DNA of 64,000 nt, from assembly GCA_024711345.1 (NCBI GenBank), contig JANJTA010000041.1, forward strand, positions 62,001 through 126,000. Direction: 5' to 3'. The translations under genes and the position numbers were made by a program. The notes below the pieces were generated by a model, which made no database searches, was not told the origin of the DNA, and saw only the letters and a program-made list of their open reading frames with translations. This stretch comes from Rhodanobacter sp. (GTDB taxonomy: Bacteria; Pseudomonadota; Gammaproteobacteria; Xanthomonadales; Rhodanobacteraceae). Below, piece after piece: positions 9,290 through 18,375 of the stretch. Numbering within the stretch: position 1 is the stretch's first letter; the number at the start of each line of letters is the position of its first letter.

Positions 9290-10291
9290 ATGGCCCGCAT
9301 CAATCTGCTTGCTTGGGACAACCAGCGCGGCCTCAGCCACGACATCCGGCTGCTGTCGTCGGCCCTGGTCGCGCTCGGCCACCAGGTCCAGGTGACCCGG
9401 CTCGGCCCGCATCGGCATGACGGCCGCCGCAAGGCATGGCTGGCTCACGCGCGGATGTGGTGGCAACGGCTACGCCACGCCGACCCGCATGCCACGCCCT
9501 ACGACATCAACATCGCGCTGGAGCATGTGCGCCCGGACTGGTTCGGGCTGGCCCGGCTGAACCTGCTGGTGCCGAATCCGGAATGGCTGTCGCCGCGCAG
9601 CCAGCGCTACCTGACCCGCCACGACGCGATCCTGTGCAAGACGCGCCACGCCGTCGAGCTGTTCTCTGCCCGCGGTTGCCGCGCGCTGCACATCGGCTTC
9701 CGCAGCACCGATTGCCTGCAGCCGGATGTTCCCCGCCAGCCGACCTTCCTGCACCTGGCCGGCGCCAGCCGGATGAAGGGCACGCGGCGGCTGCTGGCGC
9801 TGTGGCAGCGGCATCCGGAATGGCCGCGGCTGCTGGTACTGCAGTCGCCGCATACCGCCACCCCACCGGTCGGCCCGCTCCCGCCCAACATCGAGCACCG
9901 CATCGGCTACCCGGGCGACGTGCGCGAGGTCCGCCGGCTGCAGAACGCGCACCTGTTCCACCTGTGCCTGTCGGAGACCGAGGGCTGGGGCCATTACCTG
10001 GTCGAGGCGATGAGCTGCGGCGCGGTGGTGCTCACCTGCAACGCGCCGCCGATGAACGAACTGGTCACCGCGGAGCGCGGCATCCTGATCGACGCCGGCG
10101 CAGCCGGCCCGTTCAACCTGAGCACCCTGCACCGCTTCGACGAGGCCGCGCTGGAGGTTGCCATCGCACGCCTGCTGGCGATGAGCGAACCCGAACGCGC
10201 GGCGCTGGGCGCCCAGGCGCGGGCCTGGTTCGAGTCGAACGAGGCGGGCTTCACCGCGCGGCTGGACGCCGCCCTGCGTCAGCTCGGCTGA
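9290..10291 (+). CDS. GT4-type glycosyltransferase
   Basis: 333-aa cytoplasmic glycosyltransferase of GT-B fold. The second domain shows HLAGASRMKGTRRLL (the donor-domain opening) and the family's hallmark LCLSETEGWGHYLVEAMSCGAVVLTCNAPPMNEL, the E-x7-E nucleotide-sugar site (about residues 225-260). The first domain is short. It starts 7 bp after the ligase-like gene, so co-transcription is likely. Donor and acceptor sugars are not predictable. Its 3' end overlaps the convergent GT2 gene by 13 bp. Confidence 0.85.
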   Translation: MARINLLAWDNQRGLSHDIRLLSSALVALGHQVQVTRLGPHRHDGRRKAWLAHARMWWQRLRHADPHATPYDINIALEHVRPDWFGLARLNLLVPNPEWLSPRSQRYLTRHDAILCKTRHAVELFSARGCRALHIGFRSTDCLQPDVPRQPTFLHLAGASRMKGTRRLLALWQRHPEWPRLLVLQSPHTATPPVGPLPPNIEHRIGYPGDVREVRRLQNAHLFHLCLSETEGWGHYLVEAMSCGAVVLTCNAPPMNELVTAERGILIDAGAAGPFNLSTLHRFDEAALEVAIARLLAMSEPERAALGAQARAWFESNEAGFTARLDAALRQLG

Positions 10292-11118
10292 GCGGCGAGC
10301 GCGCGCAGGTCGGGCGGCGCCTCGGCGAACTCGGCCAGGTGCTGCTCGACGCCGCGCTCGCAACGGACCAGCCGGCGCGCACGGGTGTCGTCCACGATGC
10401 GGTCGTTCGGGTTGCCGACGACGTGCTTGCGGGTGGGATGGTAGAGGTGCGTCGCCAGCGCGCTGAAGCGCAGCTCGCGGCGGAGCAGGCCGGCGTGGAA
10501 CGCGCGCAGCGCCAGCTCGGTATCCTCGCGGCCCCAGCCGGTCATCGCCTCGTTGAAGCCGTTCAGGCGCAGCAGGTCGTCGCGCCAGAACGCCATGTTG
10601 CAGCTCTTGATGCCGCGCTGCTTGGTGCCGGGCCGGGCATACCAGCGCGCCAGCCACGGCAGGCGCAGGGTGTGCCGGCGCCGCTCGATGCCGCGGCTGA
10701 AGAAGCCCGGCAGGGCGGCGCCGTGCTCCAGCAGCCGCGCGGTCAGCGCGGCGTCGGTCAGCACGCGCGAGCCCTGCACGAAGCAGCCGCGCCGCGCGAA
10801 CGCGTGATGGTCGGCGACGAAGTGCCGCTCGGCGACCATGTCGCCGTCGAGCAGGATCACGTAGTCGCCCTGCGCGGCGGCGATCGCGCGGTTGCGCGCG
10901 CGGCTCATGCGCGCGCCGTCGTCGCGCTGCCACAGGTGCACCAGGCGCACCGGGTAGTCGGCAGCCAGCCGCTGGAGCAGCTGGCGGGTTTCCTCGCGCG
11001 AGCCGTCGTCGGTGACGATCACTTCGTGCGGCAGTTCGCTCTGCGCGGCCAGCGCGCGCAGCACCCGCTCCAGCGCGGCGGGCCAGTTGTAGGTGATCAC
11101 GGCGACGCTGATGCGCAT
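10279..11118 (-). CDS. GT2 family glycosyltransferase
   Basis: 279-aa GT-A fold enzyme. It begins with the nucleotide-binding strand MRISVAVITYNWPAALERVL, then VTDDGSREET, and the DXD-type metal site LLDGDM (about residues 90-95). The acceptor-side motif GFNEAMTGWGREDTEL (about 193-208) is the GWGxED signature shared with galactosyl/N-acetylgalactosaminyl transferases. Soluble, acting at the inner face of the membrane. Last gene of the minus-strand uxs-GT2-GT2 set, 10 bp after its neighbour. Confidence 0.87.
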   Translation of the reverse strand: MRISVAVITYNWPAALERVLRALAAQSELPHEVIVTDDGSREETRQLLQRLAADYPVRLVHLWQRDDGARMSRARNRAIAAAQGDYVILLDGDMVAERHFVADHHAFARRGCFVQGSRVLTDAALTARLLEHGAALPGFFSRGIERRRHTLRLPWLARWYARPGTKQRGIKSCNMAFWRDDLLRLNGFNEAMTGWGREDTELALRAFHAGLLRRELRFSALATHLYHPTRKHVVGNPNDRIVDDTRARRLVRCERGVEQHLAEFAEAPPDLRALAAQPS

Positions 11119-11128
11119 GGCGATCGGC

Positions 11129-12067
11129 TCAGTCCGTCGCCGGCCGCGGCGCCGCCCCGGGCCGGCGCCGCTTGAGCCTCGACCACAGGATCGACACGGC
11201 GTGCTGCTGGTTGCGCAGCCACGAGCCGTGGCGCAGGCGCGCCAGCTTGGCGTAGTGGCGGGCCTCGCGCCAGGACGGGTCCGGCTTGGTGCGGAACTCG
11301 TGCTTGACGCTTTCCAGGCAGCGTTCGTCCAGGCCGATGCTGCGCGCGTAGATTTCGATCAGGCAGCGCGAGCGGAAACGGTTGAGGTAGGTGGCGGCCG
11401 GCGTCTGCCGGCCCCACCAGCCATTGTTGCCGTGGATGCGGTAGTGCACCGCGCCGGTGCGCAGGTAATACTTGCGCGCGCCCAGCACGCTGGCGCCGAA
11501 CACCAGACAGTTGTCGGCGGACAGCCGCCAAGTCTGACCCAGCTCCGCCGGCAATGCCAGCGTGCGGCGCGCCCACAGCGCACGCATCGACAGCGCCGAG
11601 GTCGGCGCGCCGTACCAGTGCATCAGCGCATAGGTGCTGATCGCGGTGTAGCCGAGGTCGCGCGAGTGCTCGGCATAACCCATCCAGCGCTGCTCGTCGC
11701 CGAACAGCTGCAGGTCGGAGAACACGAAATCGACGTCGCGGCGGCTGTCGTAGAGCTCGCCCAGGCGCGCCAGGTAATCCGGCTCCCAGCGGTCGTCGGC
11801 GTCGAGGAAGCAGACCACCTCCGCACGGGCATGCGCCACGCCGCGCTGGAACGCCACCAGCTGGCCGCCGTTCTCGCCGCAGACCAGGGTGACCCGCGGA
11901 TCGTGGCCGTAGCGTTCGCGCAGATGGGCCGGCGTGCCGTCGGTGGAGCCGTCGTCGACCACGATCACCTGCATCGGCGCGCGGCGCTGCGCCAGCGCGC
12001 TGTCGACCGCGGTGCCGACGAACGCGCGGTAGTTGTAGCTGGTGACGACGACCGCGAAGCTGGTCAT
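11129..12067 (-). CDS. GT2 family glycosyltransferase
   Basis: 312-aa GT-A enzyme opening with [20 protein letters not shown], then [11 protein letters not shown] and the metal site [13 protein letters not shown] (about residues 86-98). [11 protein letters not shown] in the C-terminal half is the usual HRxHxxN-type motif of this subgroup. The frame is open upstream through the whole uxs gene, but the ATG at 12067 overlaps the uxs stop (ATGA) and starts exactly at the nucleotide-binding strand, so it is the real start. Translational coupling to uxs is likely. Confidence 0.88.
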   Translation of the reverse strand: MTSFAVVVTSYNYRAFVGTAVDSALAQRRAPMQVIVVDDGSTDGTPAHLRERYGHDPRVTLVCGENGGQLVAFQRGVAHARAEVVCFLDADDRWEPDYLARLGELYDSRRDVDFVFSDLQLFGDEQRWMGYAEHSRDLGYTAISTYALMHWYGAPTSALSMRALWARRTLALPAELGQTWRLSADNCLVFGASVLGARKYYLRTGAVHYRIHGNNGWWGRQTPAATYLNRFRSRCLIEIYARSIGLDERCLESVKHEFRTKPDPSWREARHYAKLARLRHGSWLRNQQHAVSILWSRLKRRRPGAAPRPATD

Positions 12068-13014
12068 GCCGCCGCACCGTCCTGCAGCAGGCGGCGGAAG
12101 TAGCCGATGGTTTCCTTCAGGCCGTCCTCCAGCGCCACCGTCGGCTGCCAGCCGAGCTGGTCGCGCGCCACGCCGATGTCCGGCTGGCGCTGACGCGGGT
12201 CGTCGGACGGCAGCGGCCGGTACACCAGTTTCGAGCGGCCGCCGACCAGGGCCAGCACCTTCTCGGCCAGCTCCAGCATGGTGTGCTCCACCGGATTGCC
12301 GATGTTCACCGGGCCGGTGAAGCCGGGTTCGGAATCCATCATGCGCACGATCGCCTCGATCAGGTCGTCGACGTAGCAGAAGCTGCGCGTCTGGCTGCCG
12401 TCGCCGTAGATGGTGATGTCCTCGCCACGCAGCGCCTGCATGATGAAGTTGCTCACCACGCGGCCGTCGTTGGGGTGCATGCGCGGGCCGTAGGTATTGA
12501 AGATGCGCACCACCTTGATGTCCAGCGCGTGCTGGCGCCAGTAGTCGAAGAACAGCGTCTCGGCGCAGCGCTTGCCCTCGTCGTAGCAGCTGCGCACGCC
12601 GATCGGATTGACCCGGCCCCAGTACCCCTCGGTCTGCGGGTGCACTTCCGGGTCGCCGTAGACCTCGCTGGTGGAGGCCTGCAGGATGCGTGCCTTCACC
12701 CTTTTCGCCAGGCCGAGCATGTTGATCGCGCCGTGCACGCTGGTCTTGGTGGTCTGCACCGGGTCGTGCTGGTAGTGCACCGGCGAGGCCGGGCAGGCCA
12801 GGTTGAAGATACGCTCCACCTCCACGTACAGCGGGAAGGTGACGTCGTGGCGCATCAGCTCGAAGTACGGGTGGGTGAGCAGGTGCGCGACGTTGCGCTT
12901 GCTGCCGGTGAAGAAGTTGTCCACGCACAGCACGTCGTGGCCGTCGTGGAGCAGGCGATCGCACAGGTGCGAACCGAGGAAGCCGGCGCCGCCGGTAACG
13001 AGGATCCGTTTCAT
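12064..13014 (-). CDS. uxs: UDP-glucuronate decarboxylase (UDP-xylose synthase)
   Basis: 316-aa short-chain dehydrogenase-fold enzyme that converts UDP-glucuronate to UDP-xylose with bound [22 protein letters not shown] gives the GxxGxxG motif. [11 protein letters not shown], then [27 protein letters not shown] and [11 protein letters not shown] are the specific signatures of the UXS branch. The active-site YxxxK is YDEGK (about residues 144-148), and [21 protein letters not shown] follows. The two downstream GT2 genes are coupled to it, which suggests that one of them uses UDP-xylose or a derivative. Confidence 0.93.
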   Translation of the reverse strand: MKRILVTGGAGFLGSHLCDRLLHDGHDVLCVDNFFTGSKRNVAHLLTHPYFELMRHDVTFPLYVEVERIFNLACPASPVHYQHDPVQTTKTSVHGAINMLGLAKRVKARILQASTSEVYGDPEVHPQTEGYWGRVNPIGVRSCYDEGKRCAETLFFDYWRQHALDIKVVRIFNTYGPRMHPNDGRVVSNFIMQALRGEDITIYGDGSQTRSFCYVDDLIEAIVRMMDSEPGFTGPVNIGNPVEHTMLELAEKVLALVGGRSKLVYRPLPSDDPRQRQPDIGVARDQLGWQPTVALEDGLKETIGYFRRLLQDGAAA

Positions 13015-13185
13015 GCGCTGCCGTTGGCTACCGTTGCAAGAGGGAAGGTGACGTGCAGACCCGCGGTCGATCGGCGCATAGTGTCACGGATTTTTGCGCC
13101 AGGATGCGACCGGCTTCGCCCGCTGCACCACCCGTTCATGCCGCCGGCGCGCAGGCGGCTCCCGGGCTTCGGCTAGAATCCGCCC

Positions 13186-14001
13186 ATGCCCACGTTCCCG
13201 CTGACCCTCGCCGTGATCACCCGCAACGAGGCGGGCAGCATCGCGCGCTGCCTGGACAGCGTGCCGTTCGCGGCCGAGAAGCTGGTGGTCGACTCCGGCA
13301 GCGACGACGACACGGTAGCGATCGCGCAGGCGCATGGCGCGCGCGTGGTGCACCAGGATTGGCTGGGCTTCGGCGCGCAACGCAACTTCGCCACCACGCA
13401 GTGCGCGTATGACTGGATCCTGGTGCTGGACGCCGACGAGTACCTCAGCCCGGAACTGGCGGCCGAGCTGACGCGCCGGCTGCCCGCACTGCTCGCCGGC
13501 GATGCGCCGGCGGCCTACCTGCGCCGGCGCACGATCTACATGGGCCGGCCGATGCGCTGGTATCGGCCGAACGTGGGCGAGAAGCTGGCGCGGCTGTACC
13601 ACCGCGGCCGCGCGCGCTGGAGCGACGCGCGGGTGCACGAATCGCTGCGCTTCGAGGGCGCCGCGCCCACCTTCGAGGCGCCGTTCGACCACGCCAACAA
13701 CCCCACCCTGGCGCACAAGCAGCTCAAGGTGCTGCGCTACGCCGAGCTGAAATGCCGCGACTGGCTGGACCGGGGCAAGCCGGTGCGGATGTGGCAGGCG
13801 CCGTTCGTCTACGCGCTGGCCTTCCTCAAGGACTACGTGTTCCGACTGGCCATGCTGGACGGCTGGCGCGGCTTCCTGATCGCGCAGACTGCCGCCAGCT
13901 ACGCGCTGTACAAGCGCATGCGCTATTACGAGATGGTCAACCACCCCAAATCGGTCGCGGAGGCGGCCGATTTATTGAACAAGCATCACCTGGATCGCTG
14001 A
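13186..14001 (+). CDS. GT2 glycosyltransferase, WaaE/KdtX-like
   Basis: 271-aa enzyme of the LPS core beta-glucosyltransferase type. It shows LAVITRNEAGSIARCLDS at the start, VVDSGSDDDT, GFGAQRNFA, and the metal site LVLDADEYLS (about residues 82-91), all characteristic of the WaaE branch of GT2. KDYVFRLAMLDGWRGF with the following tail is the family's C-terminal region. A TAGAAT hexamer at 13174-13179 ends only 6 nt before the ATG, so the mRNA could be nearly leaderless. Divergent from uxs. Confidence 0.87.
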   Translation: MPTFPLTLAVITRNEAGSIARCLDSVPFAAEKLVVDSGSDDDTVAIAQAHGARVVHQDWLGFGAQRNFATTQCAYDWILVLDADEYLSPELAAELTRRLPALLAGDAPAAYLRRRTIYMGRPMRWYRPNVGEKLARLYHRGRARWSDARVHESLRFEGAAPTFEAPFDHANNPTLAHKQLKVLRYAELKCRDWLDRGKPVRMWQAPFVYALAFLKDYVFRLAMLDGWRGFLIAQTAASYALYKRMRYYEMVNHPKSVAEAADLLNKHHLDR

Positions 14002-14053
14002 AGCACAGGTTCGCCAGTGGCACGATCAAGCGAACCCGCACGGCACCTTTGCT

Positions 14054-14120
14054 TCCTCTCCCCTTGGGAGAGGATTGTGACCGCAGGGAATCCCCCTGCG
14101 GGAAGGTGAGGGTACGGGAC
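14054..14120. repeat. Intergenic palindromic repeat, same family as the one inside hrpB
   Basis: Two nested inverted repeats: CCTCTCCC/GGGAGAGG (14055-14073) and CCGCAGGG/CCCTGCGG (about 14081-14101), followed by GGTGAGGGTACGG. The order of GTACCCTCA, GGGGA-TTCC and GGGAGAGG blocks matches the element at 39321-39470. It fills most of the gap between the WaaE-like gene and the next coding region. Confidence 0.6.
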
Positions 14121-14174
14121 CTGCCGTGACCTTCATTTTTGCAACTCCTGCATTCACATCACGCCCGACTTGCC

Positions 14175-15206
14175 ATGCCTCCCAAAAAGCACTACCTGCT
14201 CTACGGCTCCGAGCGCTACGCGCTGGCCATCCTGCGGCCGATCCAGACGGCGATCCGCGCCCACGGCGACGAGGCGGCCTGGTTCTTCGACGGCCCCGGT
14301 GCGGAGGACCTGGTCGCCGGCGAGCGCCTGCTGACGGTCGAGGAAGTGCGCGCGTGGCAGCCGCTGGCGGTGATCACCTCGTCCAATGCGGTGCCGCACT
14401 TCTTCCCCGGGGTGAAGGTGGAGACCTTTCACGGTTTCGACGCCGGCAAGCCGCGCCACATCTACGTGCGCGGCTTCTTCGACCTGTACTGCACCACCGG
14501 CCCGCGCGATACCGCGCAGTTCCAGGCGATCGCCGACAAGGTGGGCCACTTCAGCGTGATCGAGACCGGCTTCCCCAAGCTCGACCCGTTCATGCGGGAG
14601 ATCGGTGAGGCACTACCGCCGGTACGCACGCCGCCGGTGATCCTGTACCACTCCACCTTCTCGCCCTCGTGGAGCGCGGCCGAGACGCTGTACGAGGAGG
14701 TGAAGCGGCTGTCGCGCGACGGCCGCTGGCGCTGGATCGTCACCTTCCACCCGAAGATGAACCCGGCGACCACGGCGAAGTTCAAGGCGCTGCAGAACGA
14801 GTACCTGCGCTTCGCCGAAAACGACAACATCCTGGAGCTGTTCGGCCAGGTCGACATGATGTGCTCGGACACCTCCTCCGCGCTCAACGAATTCCTGCTC
14901 ACCGGCAAGCCGGTGGTCACCTTCGACAACCGCCGGCCCGGCCCGCAGCTGATCGACATCCATGAGGCGAAGGACTTCGAGCCGGCGATCGAGCGCGCGC
15001 TGAGCCGCCCGCCGGAGCTGATGGCGGCGATCCGCGCCTATGCCGACGCGATCCACCCCTACCGCGACGGCCGTTCCAGCGAGCGCGTGCTGCAGGCGAT
15101 CGACACCTTCGTCGCCCGCGGCGCGAAGAACCGCCAGCGCAAGCCGCTGAACCTGTGGCGCAAGCTGAAGATCCGCCGGCGCATCGGCTACTGGGGGCCG
15201 GCCTGA
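14175..15206 (+). CDS. CDP-glycerol glycerophosphotransferase-like protein
   Basis: 343-aa soluble GT-B-type protein. The C-terminal half has the motifs of the Glyphos_transf family: ILYHSTFSPSWSAAET, TFHPKMNP (about residues 195-202) and MMCSDTSSALNEFLLTGKPVV (about 235-255). In the family these His, Ser and Glu residues bind the CDP-polyol donor. In LPS clusters of this order related proteins may phosphorylate or cap the core; that role is inferred. The frame could begin at a TTG at 14139, but the ATG at 14175 begins the conserved part (MPPKKHYLLYGSERYA). Confidence 0.75.
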   Translation: MPPKKHYLLYGSERYALAILRPIQTAIRAHGDEAAWFFDGPGAEDLVAGERLLTVEEVRAWQPLAVITSSNAVPHFFPGVKVETFHGFDAGKPRHIYVRGFFDLYCTTGPRDTAQFQAIADKVGHFSVIETGFPKLDPFMREIGEALPPVRTPPVILYHSTFSPSWSAAETLYEEVKRLSRDGRWRWIVTFHPKMNPATTAKFKALQNEYLRFAENDNILELFGQVDMMCSDTSSALNEFLLTGKPVVTFDNRRPGPQLIDIHEAKDFEPAIERALSRPPELMAAIRAYADAIHPYRDGRSSERVLQAIDTFVARGAKNRQRKPLNLWRKLKIRRRIGYWGPA

Positions 15207-15278
15207 GCGTGCGGCCGGTCGCCTTGCGCGCCCATCGTGCAGGCTAGAATCCCTCCCTGAACTCCCAAGAGCCTGGCC

Positions 15279-17021
15279 GTGCCATCAAGCCCCTACAGCC
15301 GTACCGAACATCTGCGCGCCGTGTGGCCCTGGCTGCCGCTGTGGGCGGTGGTGGCGCTGCTGGCGATCTTCTCGCACGGACCGATGCCGCTGTATTCCAC
15401 CCGCACCCTGGCGGTGGCGTGGGAGATGTGGAACCAGGGCCACTGGCTGGTGCCGTACATCAACGGCCAGCCATACAGCGAGAAGGCGCCGCTGCTGTTC
15501 TGGCTGATCCACGCCGGCTGGTTCGCGTTCGGCGTCAGCGACGTCTGGCCGCGCGTGCTGGAGGTACTGGTCGGCGGCACGCAGCTGGTGCTGGTTTCGC
15601 TGCTGGCGCGACGGCTGTTCCCGCAGCGGCCGTGGATGGCCAAGGCGGCGCCGTGGATGCTGCTGGCGTTCGGCTACGCGTTCCTGTTCGGCCTGCAGAT
15701 CATGTACGACGTGCTGCTGGCGGTGTGGACGCTGGCCGCGCTGCTGTGCCTGACGCCGAAGGCGCAACGCCGCGAGCCGCGCTGGCTGCTGTTCGGCCTC
15801 TGCGTGGGTTTCGGGCTGCTGACCAAGGGTCCGGTGATGCTGCTGCACGTGGTCTTCCCCTGGCTGCTCGGCCCGCTGTGGAACGACTGGGCCGGCCAGC
15901 ACCGCGCGCGCTGGTACGGCCGCGGCGTGCTGGCGCTGCTGCTCGGCGGCGCGATGCTGCTGGCGTGGGCGCTGCCGGCCGGGTTCTCCGGCGGCGAGGC
16001 TTACCGCCAGCGGCTGTTCTTCACCCAGACCGCCGGCCGCGTGGTCGACAAGCTGGCGCAGGGCAAGGACCTGCAGAACCACGCCGAGCCGATCTGGTTC
16101 TACCTGCTGTGGCTGCCGGTGATGCTGTTTCCGTTCAGCGGCTGGCCACGCGCCTGGCTGGCGGTGGCCGCGCTGCGCCGGCCGCTGGAAACGGGCCTGC
16201 GCTTCGCGCTGTGCTGGCTGCTGCCGACCTTCCTCACCTTCTCGCTGATCAGCGGCAAGCAGTTGTACTACCCGTTGCCGGAGCTGGGCGGCATCAGCCT
16301 GCTGCTGGCCGGTGCGATCGCCCTGCTGCGCGAGCGCCGACCCGACCTGGCCTACAACGGCTGGCTCGGCACCTGGCCGCTGGGCGTGGGCGGCATCGCG
16401 TTCGCCGTGGCGCTGTTCCTGCTGCCGCTGCTGGTGGCCGGCAACCACCTGCATGGCGAGTGGGCCGACGCCGCGGCGCCGTACAGCCGCTACTTCAGCG
16501 TGGTGTTCCTGCTGCTGGGCGCCCTGCTGCTGCTGCGCGGCCGCGGCGAGCTGCGCCGGCTGGCGGTGGCCGGGCTGGTCGGCGTGCTGGCGCTCAACAC
16601 GCTGTTCACGCTGACCCTGTGGCCGCGCTACGACCTGCGCCCCGCCGCGCACCTGCTCGGCGCCGCCGAGCAGGCCAACCGGGCGATTGCCTTCCTCGGC
16701 AACTACGAAGGGCAGTTCCATTTCGAAGGGCGACTGACCCGGCCGGTCGCGGAGCTGCTCGGCAACCCGGTGGTGCAGGGCCAGGCCGTGCAGGATTTCG
16801 CGCGCGCCCACCCGGACGGCCTGGTGGTGGTGCGGGTGGAACAGCCGGACGCGAATGACCTGCGCTATGCGCTGCTGGTGCAGCCGTTCCGCTCGTCGTG
16901 GCTGGTGGTCTGGCCGGCCACCTCGCTGGCCGACCTGCGCGCCGGGCTGATTCCGCCGGAACCGGCCCAGCCGACCCGGATCTATCCGGCCGACGACTGG
17001 CGCTACCGCGTCCAGCCATGA
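15279..17021 (+). CDS. Second ArnT-like lipid-linked sugar transferase
   Basis: 580-aa polytopic membrane protein, about 11-12 hydrophobic segments. Instead of the DExR of its neighbour it has MPLYSTRTLAVAWEMW followed by NGQPYSEKAPLLFWL, the conserved ArnT/PMT loop where a Lys contacts the lipid carrier. It probably transfers a sugar from a polyprenyl-phosphate donor to core or lipid A in the periplasm. GTG start at 15279; a TAGAAT at 15245-15250 is a possible -10. It overlaps the following TPR gene by 4 bp. Confidence 0.8.
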   Translation: MPSSPYSRTEHLRAVWPWLPLWAVVALLAIFSHGPMPLYSTRTLAVAWEMWNQGHWLVPYINGQPYSEKAPLLFWLIHAGWFAFGVSDVWPRVLEVLVGGTQLVLVSLLARRLFPQRPWMAKAAPWMLLAFGYAFLFGLQIMYDVLLAVWTLAALLCLTPKAQRREPRWLLFGLCVGFGLLTKGPVMLLHVVFPWLLGPLWNDWAGQHRARWYGRGVLALLLGGAMLLAWALPAGFSGGEAYRQRLFFTQTAGRVVDKLAQGKDLQNHAEPIWFYLLWLPVMLFPFSGWPRAWLAVAALRRPLETGLRFALCWLLPTFLTFSLISGKQLYYPLPELGGISLLLAGAIALLRERRPDLAYNGWLGTWPLGVGGIAFAVALFLLPLLVAGNHLHGEWADAAAPYSRYFSVVFLLLGALLLLRGRGELRRLAVAGLVGVLALNTLFTLTLWPRYDLRPAAHLLGAAEQANRAIAFLGNYEGQFHFEGRLTRPVAELLGNPVVQGQAVQDFARAHPDGLVVVRVEQPDANDLRYALLVQPFRSSWLVVWPATSLADLRAGLIPPEPAQPTRIYPADDWRYRVQP

Positions 17022-17338
17022 GCGCGCAGCTGATCGCCAGCCTGCGCCAGCAATGCGGCGGCCCGCGCGACGGCGCACTGCTGCGCTTCTCGCTGGGCAG
17101 CGCGCTGCTGGCCGAAGGCGATGCCGGCGCGGCGGCCGACGAGCTGCGCCGCGCACTCGCCTTCGACCCGGCCTATTCGGCGGCGTGGAAACTGCTTGGC
17201 AAGGCCTGCCTGGCCCACGGCGACGCCGCGGCGGCCGCCGACGCCTGGCGCCGCGGCATCGCCACGGCGGCTGCACGCGGCGACAAGCAGGCCGAGAAGG
17301 AAATGGGCGTGTTCCTGCGCCGGCTGGAAAAGCCGTAG
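17018..17338 (+). CDS. Small tetratricopeptide-repeat protein
   Basis: 106-aa soluble helical protein. Two TPR units can be recognised: LLRFSLGSALLAEGDAGAAA with ELRRALAFDPAYSAAW, and KLLGKACLAHGDAAAAADAW with RRGI. The ATG overlaps the stop of the ArnT-like gene (ATGA), so the two are translationally coupled. Partner unknown; it may scaffold the glycan machinery. The upstream open part of the frame lies inside the ArnT-like gene and is not real. Confidence 0.75.
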   Translation: MSAQLIASLRQQCGGPRDGALLRFSLGSALLAEGDAGAAADELRRALAFDPAYSAAWKLLGKACLAHGDAAAAADAWRRGIATAAARGDKQAEKEMGVFLRRLEKP

Positions 17339-17396
17339 CCATCCGCAGCGGATGGCACGCCGACGACCCGCGCCCATGCCGGCGCCGATGCTGGCG

Positions 17397-18107
17397 TCAT
17401 GGCGGCGTGGTCAGGTCGGCAATGCGATACCCCGCCGCGTGGATGGTGTGCAGCAAGGGCGGGTCGAACGGCTTGTCGATGACCTGGCGAAGATTGTAGA
17501 GATGCGAGCGCAGCGTATCCGACCCCGGCAGCTCCGCACCCCAGACTTCGCGCTCCAGATCCGCCCTTTTCACCACGTGCGGCGATTCACGCATGAGTAT
17601 CGTCAGCAGCTTGAGGCAGATGGGCGAGAGGGCGAGTTCGCATCCGGCGCGCGTCGCGCGCAAGGTCCGCGTCTCCAGCTTCAGGTCGTTGACGACCAGC
17701 ACCTCGGTGGAAACCGGGCGCCGGTCGCGGCGGATCAGCGCCGACAGGCGGGCCAGCAGCTCCTTCGCCGCGAAGGGTTTGGCCAGGTAGTCGTCGGCGC
17801 CGATCCACAGGCCATCGATCTTGTCGTCGGTCGAGCCGCGCACGCTCAGCATCAGCACGGGCGTGGCTTTCCTGGCGTCCTTGCGCAGCTTGCGGCACAG
17901 CTCCATGCCGTCCAGGCCGGGCAGCAACACGTCGAGCACGATGGCGTCGTAGTCACCGACAATGGCCAGGTGCAGCCCGCGCAGGCCCTCGCCGGCCCGA
18001 TCCACGCGGTAGCCGCTGCTTTCCAGCATGGCGCCGATCGTCGTCGCCACCTGGTCATCGTCTTCCACCAGCAGGATGCGGGGCGGCAGCTCGCTTGTCT
18101 CCCCCAT
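17397..18107 (-). CDS. OmpR/PhoB-type response regulator
   Basis: 236-aa two-component regulator. Receiver domain with the acidic pair in VEDDDQVA, the phospho-acceptor Asp in IVLDVLLPGLDGM (about residue 54), Ser in MLSVRG and Lys in YLAKPF. C-terminal winged helix with SPICLKLLTILMR, the recognition part, and TIHAAGYRI. A TTG at 18146 could extend it by 13 residues; the ATG at 18107 is preferred. No sensor kinase gene is adjacent, so its partner is elsewhere. Convergent with the TPR gene. Confidence 0.92.
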   Translation of the reverse strand: MGETSELPPRILLVEDDDQVATTIGAMLESSGYRVDRAGEGLRGLHLAIVGDYDAIVLDVLLPGLDGMELCRKLRKDARKATPVLMLSVRGSTDDKIDGLWIGADDYLAKPFAAKELLARLSALIRRDRRPVSTEVLVVNDLKLETRTLRATRAGCELALSPICLKLLTILMRESPHVVKRADLEREVWGAELPGSDTLRSHLYNLRQVIDKPFDPPLLHTIHAAGYRIADLTTPP

Positions 18108-18235
18108 CCTCGTGTTCTCCGCAAACGGCGACGGCGCGACGCGCAACGCCCGGGTGATATCCGCACCGATGCTCGCATTGCCGCGGTCAAATCACCGTCG
18201 ATGGCGCCCGGCGGGACAACGACGCTCGATTAACA

Positions 18236-18255
18236 CCGAAGCGGGCCCGCTTCGG
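18236..18255. repeat. Perfect 20-bp palindrome
   Basis: CCGAAGCGGG is followed directly by its reverse complement, in the gap between the response regulator and the small stress protein gene. It has no T tract and may be an operator or a secondary hairpin. Confidence 0.6.
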
Positions 18256-18318
18256 AAGCGAACCCGCCGCCGGTCGCAGGCTGCTCGACTCCCGCTGCGG
18301 AGCCGACCCGAGGCGCGC

Positions 18319-18344
18319 AAAACGAAAGGCGCGGTCACCGCGCC
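18319..18344 (-). terminator. Intrinsic terminator of the small stress protein gene
   Basis: Arms GGCGCGG (18328-18334) and CCGCGCC (18338-18344) with a 3-nt loop, followed on the minus strand by a T-rich tract (TTTCGTTTT). It lies about 30 bp after the stop codon. Confidence 0.7.
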
Positions 18345-18375
18345 TGTCGTCAGGCCTGCCGAGCCCGCTGCTCCG

